NCBI GenBank assembly: GCA_028283025.1
Contig: JAPYNO010000031.1
Coordinates: forward strand, 1 to 43,287
Direction: 5' to 3'
Source of the DNA: Pseudomonadales bacterium
GTDB lineage: Bacteria; Pseudomonadota; Gammaproteobacteria; Pseudomonadales; Azotimanducaceae
Length of the DNA stretch: 43,287 bases
Notes under the pieces: model-generated
Told to the model about the DNA's origin: nothing
Database searches by the model: none
The model's input: only the letters and a program-made list of their open reading frames with translations
Shown: one piece after another, positions 1-9,139 of the stretch
Layout: each line of letters opens with the position of its first letter
How positions within the stretch are numbered: the first letter of the stretch is position 1
Made by a program: the position numbers and the translations under genes

Positions 1-85
1 AGGAGAAGGGCTGTAGCCGCGTTGCGTCCCTTGGCAATACGGCAAAGTATTGCCTGCTTCAGCGCCTTGCCACAGCCCTTCTCCT
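1..85. repeat. Nested perfect palindrome, MITE- or REP-like
   Basis: Bases 1-14 and 72-85 are exact 14-bp inverted repeats. Inside them, 33-40 and 47-54 form a second exact 8-bp inverted repeat around a 6-base loop (41-46). The whole unit is 85 bp and noncoding, and lies downstream of the ribD stop. The arms begin at the first base of the window, so the element may extend further left. Such a nested structure fits a short non-autonomous mobile element, a REP-type repeat or a strong transcription terminator/RNA hairpin. No T-run follows either arm, which argues against a simple intrinsic terminator. No second copy was noticed in the window. Confidence 0.6.
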
Positions 86-140
86 GCGCGCTGAATCCAC
101 GCTTATTTATGGGACAGGACACTAGTTTCAGGCCGGCGCA

Positions 141-1238
141 TCACGGACGCTTCAGAGTGACCCGCACATCCTGGCCGGACATGCGCGCATCCACGACATG
201 GCCGCGAATCGCAGCAGACATGCGCTCAATTGGGAGATCAGCGAAGCCGCGTGCGCTCGAGCCGAGAAACATAGGTGCGAGATAGAGAATCACCTCGTTC
301 CACAGTCCAGCTTCAATGAAACGGCCAGTGAGTGTGGCGCCAGCCTCAACGAGCACTTCGTTGCAGCCACGTTTGGCGAGTTTTTTGAGCAGGCTTGTCA
401 AATCTAGCGCTTGCCCGTGTTCGGTACGCAAAATTTCCACACCTCGCGACTGCCATGTCGCCGCCGTAGTGTCATCAATGGCGCCAGCGGCGATCAGGCT
501 GTTCGCCGGGTTTTCAAAGACTAAGGCATCCGGCGCGAGTTCGCCTTTCGATGACACCACCACTCTCAAGGGTTGACGTATGGCGCCGCTCAAGGCATAG
601 CGCGCATCGCGCACGGTGAGGCGCGGATTGTCGCGGCGTACTGTGCCGGCGCCGGTGATCAGCGCGCAGCTTCGGGCGCGCCAATACTGGACGTCTTTGC
701 GCGAGGATTCGCCGCTGATCCATTGGCTCTCGCCGCTCGCCATCGCGCTCTTGCCATCCATCGACAAGGCCATTTTGAGGCGTACCCAAGGCAAGCCTTG
801 TTGCATGCGATGCAAGTAGCCTTGATTGAGATGCATGGCCGCGGCGAGGCGTGCGCTGACAACAGATACACCAGCTTCGCGCAGGCGTTTGAGGCCGCGC
901 CCTTTCATTCGCGGGTCTGGGTCTACGAGCGCACTGACGACACGCTTGATGCCCGCCTCGATCAACGCCTCGGCACAGGGTCCTGTGCGGCCATGCGCGC
1001 AGCAAGGTTCCAAGCTCACATAGGCGCAAGCACCTTGCGCTTGCTCGCCGGCTTCATGCAGTGCGACGACTTCTGCGTGTGGGCCGCCCGCGCGCATGTG
1101 CGCGCCGCGGCCGATAACGTGACCATCTTTCACAAGCAGGCATCCGACCCGTGGATTCGGGCTGGTGGTATACAGGCCTTGGCGTGCGATATCGATAGCC
1201 GCCGCCAAATAGGCTTTATCAACTTCTGAGAGCGGCAA
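141..1238 (-). CDS. ribD: Bifunctional riboflavin biosynthesis protein RibD (deaminase/reductase)
   Basis: 365 aa, the usual length for RibD. It deaminates and then reduces the pyrimidine intermediate derived from GTP, the second and third steps of riboflavin synthesis in the cytoplasm. The N-terminal deaminase domain (about 1-145) has the zinc-binding HAE at residues 54-56 and the PCxxxxxxxxC motif with C79 and C88. The C-terminal reductase domain (about 148-360) begins with the typical WVRLKMALSMDGK stretch and later has LVEAGATLTG. It lies 30 bp after nrdR on the same strand, the common nrdR-ribD pairing. The usual partner ribE is not next to it but at 38.3 kb on the other strand. Confidence 0.96.
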   Translation of the reverse strand: MPLSEVDKAYLAAAIDIARQGLYTTSPNPRVGCLLVKDGHVIGRGAHMRAGGPHAEVVALHEAGEQAQGACAYVSLEPCCAHGRTGPCAEALIEAGIKRVVSALVDPDPRMKGRGLKRLREAGVSVVSARLAAAMHLNQGYLHRMQQGLPWVRLKMALSMDGKSAMASGESQWISGESSRKDVQYWRARSCALITGAGTVRRDNPRLTVRDARYALSGAIRQPLRVVVSSKGELAPDALVFENPANSLIAAGAIDDTTAATWQSRGVEILRTEHGQALDLTSLLKKLAKRGCNEVLVEAGATLTGRFIEAGLWNEVILYLAPMFLGSSARGFADLPIERMSAAIRGHVVDARMSGQDVRVTLKRP

Positions 1239-1268
1239 TGCTGATGACTAGCGGCTGACTGCGTACCT

Positions 1269-1727
1269 TCAAGACTGCCTAGCGTCCATTTGGCGGATTT
1301 CTTCCTGAAAGTCGCTGACATCTTGAAAGTTCCTATACACTGAAGCGAAGCGCACATAGGCGACGCTGTCCACTTCTTTGAGTCGTTGCATGATCATTTC
1401 GCCGAGTTCATGCGACTCTATTTCCCGTTCTCCGCTCTTGCGAATCTGATCCATGACACTCTGCAGCAGTTCACGGCGCTGTTCTTCGGATACAGGGCGC
1501 TTCTCAAGCGCGCGCGCCGTTCCGGCCATGAATTTTTCTTCATCAAAGGGCTCGCTGCGACCATCGCGCTTGCGCACGCGCGGCAGCGCGAGCGACGCTG
1601 TCTCGTAGGAAGTGAAGCGATTGCCGCATTCGATGCATTCGCGCCTTCTGCGCACTTCTACGCCTTTCGCCACCAGCCGCGAATCGATGACGCGCGTGTC
1701 TTCTGACTCGCAGAAAGGGCAATGCAT
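1269..1727 (-). CDS. nrdR: Transcriptional repressor NrdR
   Basis: 152 aa, normal length. NrdR represses ribonucleotide reductase genes when dATP/ATP levels signal sufficient nucleotides. The N-terminal zinc ribbon shows C3, C6, C31 and C34, and an ATP-cone domain follows (about residues 49-139, starting LPRVRKRDGRSEPF). It lies between glyA (21 bp upstream) and ribD (30 bp downstream) on the same strand, the glyA-nrdR-ribD order common in gammaproteobacteria, so the three are probably co-transcribed. No NrdR box or nrd gene is visible in the window, so its targets lie elsewhere. Confidence 0.96.
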   Translation of the reverse strand: MHCPFCESEDTRVIDSRLVAKGVEVRRRRECIECGNRFTSYETASLALPRVRKRDGRSEPFDEEKFMAGTARALEKRPVSEEQRRELLQSVMDQIRKSGEREIESHELGEMIMQRLKEVDSVAYVRFASVYRNFQDVSDFQEEIRQMDARQS

Positions 1728-1748
1728 GTCAAATCGCCCGTCACATGC

Positions 1749-3056
1749 TCATGCAGCGCGCGCCTTCAGGTCTGTGGAGCCGTGCGCATCGGCATCATCG
1801 TCATCGTCGCCATAGACTGGGAACTTGCGGCATAGCTGCGTGACCTTGGTGGCGACGCTCGCCAGCATGTTGTCGTTGTCCAAGTCTTCAAGCACGTCGC
1901 ACATCCAGTCGGCAATCAAGCGCGCTTCGTTTGTGCCCATGCCGCGGCGGGTCATGGCTGGCGTGCCGATGCGCAAGCCGCTCGTGACAAATGGGCTTCT
2001 CGGATCGCCCGGCACAGTATTCTTATTGACGGTAATGCGCGCGCGCTCGAGCGCGGCGTCGGCGGCCTTGCCGGTGATGCCCTTGTCGCACAGGTCGATC
2101 AGGAACAAATGACTGTCGGTGCCGTCGCTCACCACCTTGTAGTCTCTGCCCGAGAACACATCCGCCATGGCGCGGGCATTGTCGATGGTCTGACGCTGCC
2201 GCGCTTTGAAGGCGTCGCTCATGGCCTCCTGAAAGCAGACGGCCTTGGCGGCAATGACGTGCATGAGCGGCCCGCCTTGAGAGCCTGGGAAAAGCGCTGA
2301 GTCGATCTTCTTGGTGATTTCGGGATTGTGCCGGGCGAGCACGATGCCGCCTCTCGGCCCGCCAAGTGTCTTGTGCGTGGTGCTCGTCACCACATCGGCG
2401 TGCGGCACGGGGTTCGGATACACGCCAGCCGCAATCAGCCCTGCCACATGCGCCATATCGACCATCAGCAGCGCATCGACATCCTTGGCGATGTGCGCGA
2501 ATCTCGCCCAGTCCGCGGCGCGCGAATAGGCTGAGAAGCCTGCGACGATCATGCGCGGCCTGACATCTTGAGCGAGCTTGGCAAGCGCATCGTAGTCAAT
2601 GAGCCCGTTTGTCGCATCGACGCCGTAGGTTGAAAAGCGATATATGCGGCCTGAAAAATTGACCGATGCGCCGTGCGTGAGGTGGCCGCCTTCCTGCAGG
2701 CTCATACCAAGCACCGCATCGCCCGGCTGTAGCAAGGCGAGATAGACTGCGGCGTTGGCCTGCGAGCCAGAATGCGGTTGCACGTTGGCGTAGTCGGCGC
2801 CGAACAGTGCCTTTGCGCGGTCAATCGCAATCTGCTCCGCGCGATCCACATGCTCGCAGCCGCCGTAGTATCTTCGCCCGGGGTAGCCTTCGGCATATTT
2901 GTTGGTCAGAACGCTGCCTTGCGCTTCGAGCACCGCTTGGGTGGCGTAGTTTTCCGAGGCGATGAGTTCTAAATGTTCTTCTTGTCGAACATGCTCATCA
3001 TCAATGATGGCGCTGATTGCCGGGTCAGCTTTGTGAAGGGCGGTTGTGGGCTGCAT
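1749..3056 (-). CDS. glyA: Serine hydroxymethyltransferase
   Basis: 435 aa. This PLP enzyme interconverts serine and glycine and charges tetrahydrofolate with a one-carbon unit. Family landmarks are LIASENY near residue 31, the YPGRRYYGG stretch at 58-66, and [11 protein letters not shown] with the PLP-binding K229. The C-terminus carries a roughly 15-20 residue acidic/alanine-rich tail beyond the usual length of about 417. It probably begins its own transcript: a TATAAT box lies about 80 bp upstream, in the gap after radA. Confidence 0.97.
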   Translation of the reverse strand: MQPTTALHKADPAISAIIDDEHVRQEEHLELIASENYATQAVLEAQGSVLTNKYAEGYPGRRYYGGCEHVDRAEQIAIDRAKALFGADYANVQPHSGSQANAAVYLALLQPGDAVLGMSLQEGGHLTHGASVNFSGRIYRFSTYGVDATNGLIDYDALAKLAQDVRPRMIVAGFSAYSRAADWARFAHIAKDVDALLMVDMAHVAGLIAAGVYPNPVPHADVVTSTTHKTLGGPRGGIVLARHNPEITKKIDSALFPGSQGGPLMHVIAAKAVCFQEAMSDAFKARQRQTIDNARAMADVFSGRDYKVVSDGTDSHLFLIDLCDKGITGKAADAALERARITVNKNTVPGDPRSPFVTSGLRIGTPAMTRRGMGTNEARLIADWMCDVLEDLDNDNMLASVATKVTQLCRKFPVYGDDDDDADAHGSTDLKARAA

Positions 3057-3135
3057 AGGGTGTGACAGATCTCTAGGGTGAAACTGAAAAATTGTTTAGC
3101 GAGTTTCGCAAGCGAACAGGCGCAAACAGCTACGG

Positions 3136-3141
3136 ATTATA
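3136..3141 (-). promoter_or_regulatory. Candidate -10 box for glyA
   Basis: Read on the minus strand this is an exact TATAAT, in the 99-bp gap between radA and glyA, giving a leader of about 70 bases. No good -35 hexamer stands at the right distance, so strength and use are uncertain. The flanking bases also form an inverted CGCAAGC/GCTTGCG pair that could be a hairpin at the 3' end of radA. Confidence 0.4.
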
Positions 3142-3155
3142 CCTGCTTGCGCGGA

Positions 3156-4535
3156 TTAAACTTCGGCGAGACGCTCAATCGCGCCTTGCAATGAAGAAAC
3201 GCCGTGCAGCGCCATGTCGCCGATCATGCGTGTGCCTTTCGGCAGGTTCGCTGTTGGCAAGAGCGCCGCGCGAAACCCCTGCTTGGCAGCTTCCTGCAAT
3301 CGCTCCTGACCGCCCACAACCGCACGCACTTCGCCTGTCAGTCCGACTTCGCCAAAAGCAATCAGGCCATTTGGCAGTGGCTTGTCTCGAAAGCTCGAAA
3401 GCACTGCGAGAATGAGCGCGAGGTCAGCGCCGGTCTCACTGATGCGCACGCCGCCGACAAGATTGACAAAGACATCGTGAGCGCCAAGCGCCACACCGCC
3501 GTGTCGATGCAATACCGCAAGCTGTGTGGATAAGCGTTGTGGATCGAGGCCAAGGGCGATGCGGCGAGGATAGCTGCCTTGAATATCATCGACGAGCGCT
3601 TGGATTTCGACGAGCAGCGGGCGCGTACCTTCCCAGAGCACGGTGATCAAGCTGCCGGGCGGCACAATGTCGCTGCGTTGCAGGAAGATCGCCGACGGGT
3701 TGGCGACGCCGCGCATGCCGCGCTCGGTCATGGCGAAGACGCCGAGTTCATTGACGGCGCCGAAGCGGTTCTTGACACCGCGCAGTAGCCGGAAGCGACC
3801 ACCGACCGGCGATTCAAGCATCATGGAACAATCGATGATGTGCTCTAGTACCTTGGGGCCGGCCAAATTGCCTTCTTTGGTGACGTGTCCGACGAGCATG
3901 AATGCGGTGCCAGAACGCTTGGCGAGGGCAGTGAAGAGCGCTGCGCTTTCACGTACCTGCGAGACGCTGCCGGGCGTACCTTCAATCGCTTCAAGGCGCA
4001 TCACTTGCACGGAATCGACAATGACAAGCTTGGGGGTGAGCGTTTCGATGAGCGACGCCACCTGCTCGACCACGACTTCTGATGCGACATGAAGCGCATC
4101 GGCATTCAGATGAAGGCGCTTGGCGCGGGTAGCAAGCTGTTCGAGCGATTCTTCGCCGGTGACATAGAGCACGCTGTGCCCATTGCGGCCAAGTACGACC
4201 GCAACCTGCAAGAGCAAGGTGCTCTTGCCAGCACCTGGGTCGCCGCCAATCAAGCTGACGGAGCCCGGCACCACGCCGCCGCCGAGCACGCGATCAAATT
4301 CCGCGATGCCGGTCGGGAACCTCGGCGCTTCGGAGACATCGACTTCAGATAGTTTGCGTATCTCGGATGCCGCGCCCGCATAGCCGGTGCGCGCCGTGCG
4401 CCGCGTATTCAGAGTGCCGCCCAAGCGCACTTCTTTGAGTTGATTCCACTGCCCGCAAACGGCGCACTGCCCTTGCCATTTTGGGTGGTCAGCGCCGCAG
4501 GCTTCGCAGACGTAGGCTTTTTTCGCGCTTGCCAT
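3156..4535 (-). CDS. radA: DNA repair protein RadA/Sms
   Basis: 459 aa, typical length. RadA is a RecA-like, DnaB-type branch-migration helicase acting in recombinational repair. The N-terminal C4 zinc finger uses C10, C13, C24 and C27. Walker A is GGDPGAGKST (97-106), the RadA-specific KNRFG motif is present in the middle, and the C-terminal third has the Lon-like domain (GLTGEVRAV). Its start codon lies 2 bp after the dnaB stop, so translation of the two is probably coupled. Confidence 0.96.
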   Translation of the reverse strand: MASAKKAYVCEACGADHPKWQGQCAVCGQWNQLKEVRLGGTLNTRRTARTGYAGAASEIRKLSEVDVSEAPRFPTGIAEFDRVLGGGVVPGSVSLIGGDPGAGKSTLLLQVAVVLGRNGHSVLYVTGEESLEQLATRAKRLHLNADALHVASEVVVEQVASLIETLTPKLVIVDSVQVMRLEAIEGTPGSVSQVRESAALFTALAKRSGTAFMLVGHVTKEGNLAGPKVLEHIIDCSMMLESPVGGRFRLLRGVKNRFGAVNELGVFAMTERGMRGVANPSAIFLQRSDIVPPGSLITVLWEGTRPLLVEIQALVDDIQGSYPRRIALGLDPQRLSTQLAVLHRHGGVALGAHDVFVNLVGGVRISETGADLALILAVLSSFRDKPLPNGLIAFGEVGLTGEVRAVVGGQERLQEAAKQGFRAALLPTANLPKGTRMIGDMALHGVSSLQGAIERLAEV

Positions 4536-4537
4536 TG

Positions 4538-5917
4538 TCAGCCGCTAAATTGTGCCTCGGCAGCGCTCGCGGCATCTTCGTAATCGCCGCGCTCCAACGG
4601 CACAAAGCGACCAATCGCGCGCTGGAATTCAAGCGTCACAGCACCAGTGGCGCCGGTTCTGTGCTTGCCTATGATGAGCTGCGTTTCTCCAAATTCATCA
4701 CCGCTGTCGGCATGGCTAGCTTCGTCATGGTGGACAAACAAAATCAGGTCGGCATCCTGCTCAATGGCGCCGGAGTCACGAAGGTCCGCCATTCTCGGCT
4801 TCTTATCGGTGCGGCTCTCAAGTGCGCGATTGAGCTGTGAGAGGGCAATGACTGGGACTTTGAGTTCCTTAGCGAGCGCTTTGAGCGCACCAGAGAACTC
4901 AGCCACTTCATTGACGCGCTGCTCGTGATGGCGCTCAGAACGCATGAGTTGCAGGTAATCGACAACGATTAAATCGAGCTTTTCGGTGGCTGCGACGCGC
5001 CGTGCGCGATTGCGAATTTCTTGCGAACTCAACGCGCCAGTGTCGTCAATATAGAGCGACTGGTTACGAAGCAAGTTGACTGCGCTTGTCAATTGGTCCC
5101 ATTCGCTCGTACGCATACGATCACGGCGCAGCCGCTTCGAGTCGATTCTTGACAATGAAGACAAAAGCTTGGTGAGCAATTCATCTGCCGACATCTCCAT
5201 CGAGAAGAATAATACTGTGCCTTTGTCCTCACGTTCCTGCATGATGATCTTTTCAACGAAGTTGAGCGACATGGTGGTTTTGCCGGAGCCCGGACGACCT
5301 GCAAGGACGATCAGGTTCTCTGGCTTGAAGCCGTCGGTGTAGCGGTCAAGTTCCGGGATGCCGGTGGAGAGACCTTGTCCAAGCCCGTCTTCCTTGCCAA
5401 TGCGCTGATAGAGGTCGTTGACCATACTAAATATGATGCGCGGCCCGGAGCCTCGTTCCTGACCTTGCTGGATCTCGTAGATCTCGTGCTGCGCATGGTC
5501 AAGCAGCTGCGCGCTGCTCTTGCTTGTGTCACCTGCGAAGTCGGCGATTTGCCGTGCGGCCGACATCAGCTTGCGCCGCACCGAATGTTCGCTGACCACC
5601 TTGGCGTAGGCGAGCAGGTTCGCGCTGCCTGTCACCGCCCAGTACAGTTCTTCCAAGTAGTCAATGCCGCCAGCCTTGTCGAGTCGGTTCGATTGCTCAA
5701 GCGTCTCTTTGACGAGTACCGGATCGAAAGGTTGGTTGGCATCGGCGAGGCTCTTGATCGCTTCGAAAATAAGCTGATGCGCGGGCAGGTGAAAATCGCC
5801 TGCGAAAATCTGATCAGAGATCTCGAGCCACGCCTTGTTGTCCTGCATCAGCCCCCCAAGGAGGCTTTGTTCAGACTCCTTGGAGAAAGGCAATGCTTTC
5901 CTTTCTGTCTCTCCCAA
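4538..5917 (-). CDS. dnaB: Replicative DNA helicase DnaB
   Basis: 459 aa, normal for DnaB, without an intein. It unwinds DNA ahead of the replication fork as a hexamer. The N-terminal primase-interacting helical domain covers roughly residues 10-115. The RecA-like motor domain has Walker A GRPGSGKTT (207-215), a Walker B region LIVVDYLQLM, and the ALSQLNR motif. It is followed by radA after 2 bp and preceded by the subtilase gene after 11 bp. In many gammaproteobacteria dnaB is followed directly by alr. Here alr is upstream on the same strand, with two protease-related genes between. Confidence 0.97.
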   Translation of the reverse strand: MGETERKALPFSKESEQSLLGGLMQDNKAWLEISDQIFAGDFHLPAHQLIFEAIKSLADANQPFDPVLVKETLEQSNRLDKAGGIDYLEELYWAVTGSANLLAYAKVVSEHSVRRKLMSAARQIADFAGDTSKSSAQLLDHAQHEIYEIQQGQERGSGPRIIFSMVNDLYQRIGKEDGLGQGLSTGIPELDRYTDGFKPENLIVLAGRPGSGKTTMSLNFVEKIIMQEREDKGTVLFFSMEMSADELLTKLLSSLSRIDSKRLRRDRMRTSEWDQLTSAVNLLRNQSLYIDDTGALSSQEIRNRARRVAATEKLDLIVVDYLQLMRSERHHEQRVNEVAEFSGALKALAKELKVPVIALSQLNRALESRTDKKPRMADLRDSGAIEQDADLILFVHHDEASHADSGDEFGETQLIIGKHRTGATGAVTLEFQRAIGRFVPLERGDYEDAASAAEAQFSG

Positions 5918-5928
5918 TGTCCAGCTGT

Positions 5929-8529
5929 CTATGATTTTGGCGGGATTTCGCCGAGATAAAAGGTCAGCGACCAGGATTCGAGCCGTCCAACATCGCCGGC
6001 TGCGGCGTCAATCACTTTGAGCGTCCAGTCGCCGAGTGGCGATTCACCATAAAAAGCGTTGCTCAAAAGTTCCCAATCGAGGTTTTCGTTGGCGGTGAGC
6101 ACCTCGTTGAACGGCGGATTGAGCAGGCTTTCCGTGCCCGATGGCGAGATGAGATAGATGCCGAGATCGTTGGTAAAGGGGTGAGTGATCTCAAAATTCA
6201 AGACAACGCCCTCAACTTTGAGCGCATCATTGATGCCGCTCACGCTGACGCTCTGACGCACACCGCCGCCGCGGTGGTCGGGGATATCGACGGGCGTCTC
6301 CACCTGAAAGACCTCGGCACCGTCGCTGAACGCTCCAAGGCTGTCAGGCGTGTAGGTTGCGATGAGCGCGAGGGCGGCATCGACATCGATTGCGCCAAAT
6401 CCGTACCAGTTATGGAAATGATAGCCTGCGGCGTTGACTGTCCATGGATGGCGCAGCACGGCGGCTTCGCCGCCAAAACCGATCTTGACTTCATAGATGT
6501 CGGTGTCAATCTGACGCGCCGAGCGCGCGAGAATGTGCTTGACATCTCGCCAAGTGAGCTTCGGCTGCGCCTCGAGTAGCAGGGCGATGGCGCCAGATGC
6601 GTTGGGCGCCGCAGCGGATGTGCCGTTGAATGAGTTGACATAGTCGCCTTGTGGATTCTCGCTTGCAGGAATGCGCGAAGTGCCAGAGCGGACCTCATAG
6701 CCTTGGCTCTTGCCCATTTGATCGGTGGTGATCTGGGCGGGTTGCCCAAAGCCGCCCTCACCCGAAGGTGCACTCACCCAGAGGGTAGGGCCGGCTACTG
6801 AGTAGCTCGACTTTTTGCCATCTGCACCGAAGGCGCCGACCGTGATGAGGTAGGGGAGGTTGTTCCAATAGTCGGAATTCGCCGATACGCAGCCAATTTC
6901 TCCGTTGATGCTGTAGTACACGGGGGTTGCATCGTCATCACTCGTCATGTCGGCTTCGTGGTCTGTGATCTCGTCAATGCGCAGCATGGATTGGCAGCGG
7001 TGAAAGCCGTTGCCGGCCGCTTTGACATAGATAGCGCCTCTGCCTGATCGCAAATCTCGAACGCCGCGCTGAAAGAGTGCGCGGTCATCAGATTCTGTCA
7101 CGGCTTCTCTGCCAAATTGTCCGAAACTCATATTGAAGATATCGACGCTGCTCGAGTCGGGTAGGTTGCCGCTGCCGCCAAGCGAGTCGAAGATCGCTGT
7201 CGCTTGGTTAGTAGCGGCGAGGGAGTTATAGCCCCGCAAGCGCACGTCCGGCGCCACGCCGCGAAGTCCGATGCCGTTATCGGCGACAGCGCCAATGATG
7301 CCTGCGACGCTTGTGCCGTGATCGCCGTAAGTGGAAGGTAAGAAGGGGTCGGTCGCGAGGCTGTTGAGCCAGTCATCTCGTTTGAAGTTGAATGATGCAC
7401 CTGCTGCCACGTTATCCGCGAGGTCAGGGTGGCAAATTTCCATGCCGGTATCGACAACTGCGACGTGAACGCCTTTGCCCGTGGGGCCGCCTGCGAGTGT
7501 ATCCGTCATGCGCAAATCTTGGCCTTCGACGCCGCTGTTGTCGGCATACGCCTTCTGCCCCGTGTTTTCGAGGTTCCATTGCGCAGCGCGAAGCGGGTCT
7601 ATGCCTGAGGATTGATTGCGAGCAAGGTTTGGACAGCGGGTGCGAACGTTGCCATCGTCTTCAATGATAAAGCCCTCCAAGCCCTGTGGCGCACGCGCGC
7701 CCGGTGATCGTTCTGTAGGTAAATCTGCCCATGCCGATGCGTAATAGGTTCCAGCACCGGGCAGCTCATCGAACGGCACGCGAAAGCGCGGAGTTACAGA
7801 ATAGCTTGGCATGACCGATGGCATGTCTACAGATTTGACAAACAGCATTTCCCCATTGGGGGAGTTTCTGACCCCGAAGCTGAGCTGGGTGGATGCTGTC
7901 TCAGCGGCGCCTATATTGTAGACGGGCACTTCAAACTCTATCCACTCCGACCCAATGAACAGATCTAGAGGGGGTATAAACAGCTGACCGTAAATCTTGT
8001 CCTTGGCATCTTCGAACAGTGCGCCCTCGTCAATGATCGTGAGACTGACTGAGGATGTGTCGCCAGTCTGCGCATTGCCTTGAATCGTACCGATTTCGAT
8101 GTCGATGGTCTCATCGCCCTCGGCTTCGAAGTCGCGGATTGGCAAAATGCGCAGGCTCGTCGTGGTGCTGCCTTGCGGCACGCGGGCTTGGTGTTCGATG
8201 AGGTCGAAATCGCCGCCAAGTGTTGCCGTGCCTATCGAGTTGAAAGTGACCAGCACATCTTCGGCTTGCGCCTCTGCCAAGGTCACTGTCAATTGAGCAG
8301 ATGCGTCTTGCTGCCACTCGTGGAGTTCAGTGACTCCTGCACCGAGCGCTAAGTTTACTTTTGTGGGTGGCGGCGGTGGTGGTGATGATGTTATCGGTGG
8401 TGATGATGATGGCGACGGTTGCTCGTTCGAACTGTCGCTACCGCCGCCGCCACCGCAACCAGCGAGCATCAGCGTAGCGAGCAGTGTGATCAGACCGTGC
8501 GGCAATCTGCTGTGCCTACATGGGGACAT
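5929..8529 (-). CDS. Lipoprotein S8 subtilisin-like protease with Calx-beta and P domains
   Basis: 866 aa. It has a lipoprotein signal peptide with lipobox LAGC (modified C25). Gly follows the cysteine, so an outer-membrane destination is likely. A Ser/Pro linker (31-56) and a Calx-beta-like domain (about 57-168) follow, then a CARDB-like beta domain (about 175-290) and the subtilase domain. Catalytic residues are D360 (VVDTG), H404 (GDHGTS), the oxyanion N507 (AAGNG) and S638 (GTSAAAP). A proprotein-convertase P domain (about 745-860) ends the chain. No I9-type pro-domain is visible between signal and catalytic domain. The start overlaps the end of the preceding small secreted gene by 14 bp, which suggests a functional pair. 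Expected role: secreted or surface-anchored proteolysis; the substrate is unknown. Confidence 0.93.
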   Translation of the reverse strand: MSPCRHSRLPHGLITLLATLMLAGCGGGGGSDSSNEQPSPSSSPPITSSPPPPPPTKVNLALGAGVTELHEWQQDASAQLTVTLAEAQAEDVLVTFNSIGTATLGGDFDLIEHQARVPQGSTTTSLRILPIRDFEAEGDETIDIEIGTIQGNAQTGDTSSVSLTIIDEGALFEDAKDKIYGQLFIPPLDLFIGSEWIEFEVPVYNIGAAETASTQLSFGVRNSPNGEMLFVKSVDMPSVMPSYSVTPRFRVPFDELPGAGTYYASAWADLPTERSPGARAPQGLEGFIIEDDGNVRTRCPNLARNQSSGIDPLRAAQWNLENTGQKAYADNSGVEGQDLRMTDTLAGGPTGKGVHVAVVDTGMEICHPDLADNVAAGASFNFKRDDWLNSLATDPFLPSTYGDHGTSVAGIIGAVADNGIGLRGVAPDVRLRGYNSLAATNQATAIFDSLGGSGNLPDSSSVDIFNMSFGQFGREAVTESDDRALFQRGVRDLRSGRGAIYVKAAGNGFHRCQSMLRIDEITDHEADMTSDDDATPVYYSINGEIGCVSANSDYWNNLPYLITVGAFGADGKKSSYSVAGPTLWVSAPSGEGGFGQPAQITTDQMGKSQGYEVRSGTSRIPASENPQGDYVNSFNGTSAAAPNASGAIALLLEAQPKLTWRDVKHILARSARQIDTDIYEVKIGFGGEAAVLRHPWTVNAAGYHFHNWYGFGAIDVDAALALIATYTPDSLGAFSDGAEVFQVETPVDIPDHRGGGVRQSVSVSGINDALKVEGVVLNFEITHPFTNDLGIYLISPSGTESLLNPPFNEVLTANENLDWELLSNAFYGESPLGDWTLKVIDAAAGDVGRLESWSLTFYLGEIPPKS

Positions 8530-9082
8530 AGAGCGGCCCCCGCAATTGAATAGTCGCGCGCGTCACACTTTGAAGCTCGCCCAGCGCTGCCGCGACTTCA
8601 GCGGGATTGAGGTCGTCAGGCAATTGGATCAGTGCGAAGCCAAGCGCTTCATAGACTTTGCCGCCAGTTCCGCCCGCTTGCTGAACGATGGTATCGAACG
8701 ATGCGTAATCGTTCATTTCGATGCGAAGGCTCGGCAGAATGTCGCGAAAGCGGCCTGCCTCAAGATCGAAGGCGAGGTGCCTCGGCGCGCCGTCGAGCGC
8801 CATATGCACTTGATGATCCTTGCCCTTGTGCTGCGCTCGGTAGACGCGGTAATCGCCTTCGAGTGCGATGCTGATGCGTGTGTCAGGGCTGCCTGCGATG
8901 TGCTCGGCAAGAAGCGCGTGTTCAGGCAGTACCAGCACCGTGCCCGACATGGTCTGTACCGGCACCGCTGCGGACTGCCAAAGCGATTGCGCGTGCGCCG
9001 ATGCCGATGCAACGAATAGGGCGAGGCACATCAGCCCGAAGTATGTCGCGAATCGTGTGTTCAAGATATGTCGCGCGCTCAT
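8516..9082 (-). CDS. Secreted pro-domain-like partner of the S8 protease
   Basis: 188 aa from the ATG at 9082, chosen because GGAAAGG lies about 7 bases upstream and a clean Sec signal peptide follows, ending around SAHAQ (residue 32). The mature part is about 155 aa with no Cys. Its last 60 residues alternate as a small alpha/beta fold: GFALIQLPDDLNP, then EVAAALGEL, then a V..A..QLRGP strand ending near the C-terminus. This resembles the strand-helix-strand of subtilisin pro-peptides (inhibitor I9 style), by eye only. The gene overlaps the protease start by 14 bp. I infer a chaperone/inhibitor supplied in trans; it could also be an unrelated periplasmic protein. Confidence 0.6.
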   Translation of the reverse strand: MSARHILNTRFATYFGLMCLALFVASASAHAQSLWQSAAVPVQTMSGTVLVLPEHALLAEHIAGSPDTRISIALEGDYRVYRAQHKGKDHQVHMALDGAPRHLAFDLEAGRFRDILPSLRIEMNDYASFDTIVQQAGGTGGKVYEALGFALIQLPDDLNPAEVAAALGELQSVTRATIQLRGPLYVPM

Positions 9083-9139
9083 TTCGTGCCTTTCCAAAAG
9101 GTGCTCAAAGCATAGCATGTTGCGCACTGCGTTCACGGC

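Noticed and set aside
8516-9019. Plus-strand ORF ending at 9019 (229 aa) over the pro-domain-like gene
   Set aside because: It is antisense to a gene with a signal peptide and ribosome site, and its composition (long Gly/Asp and Pro runs) is a mirror of the lipoprotein linker.
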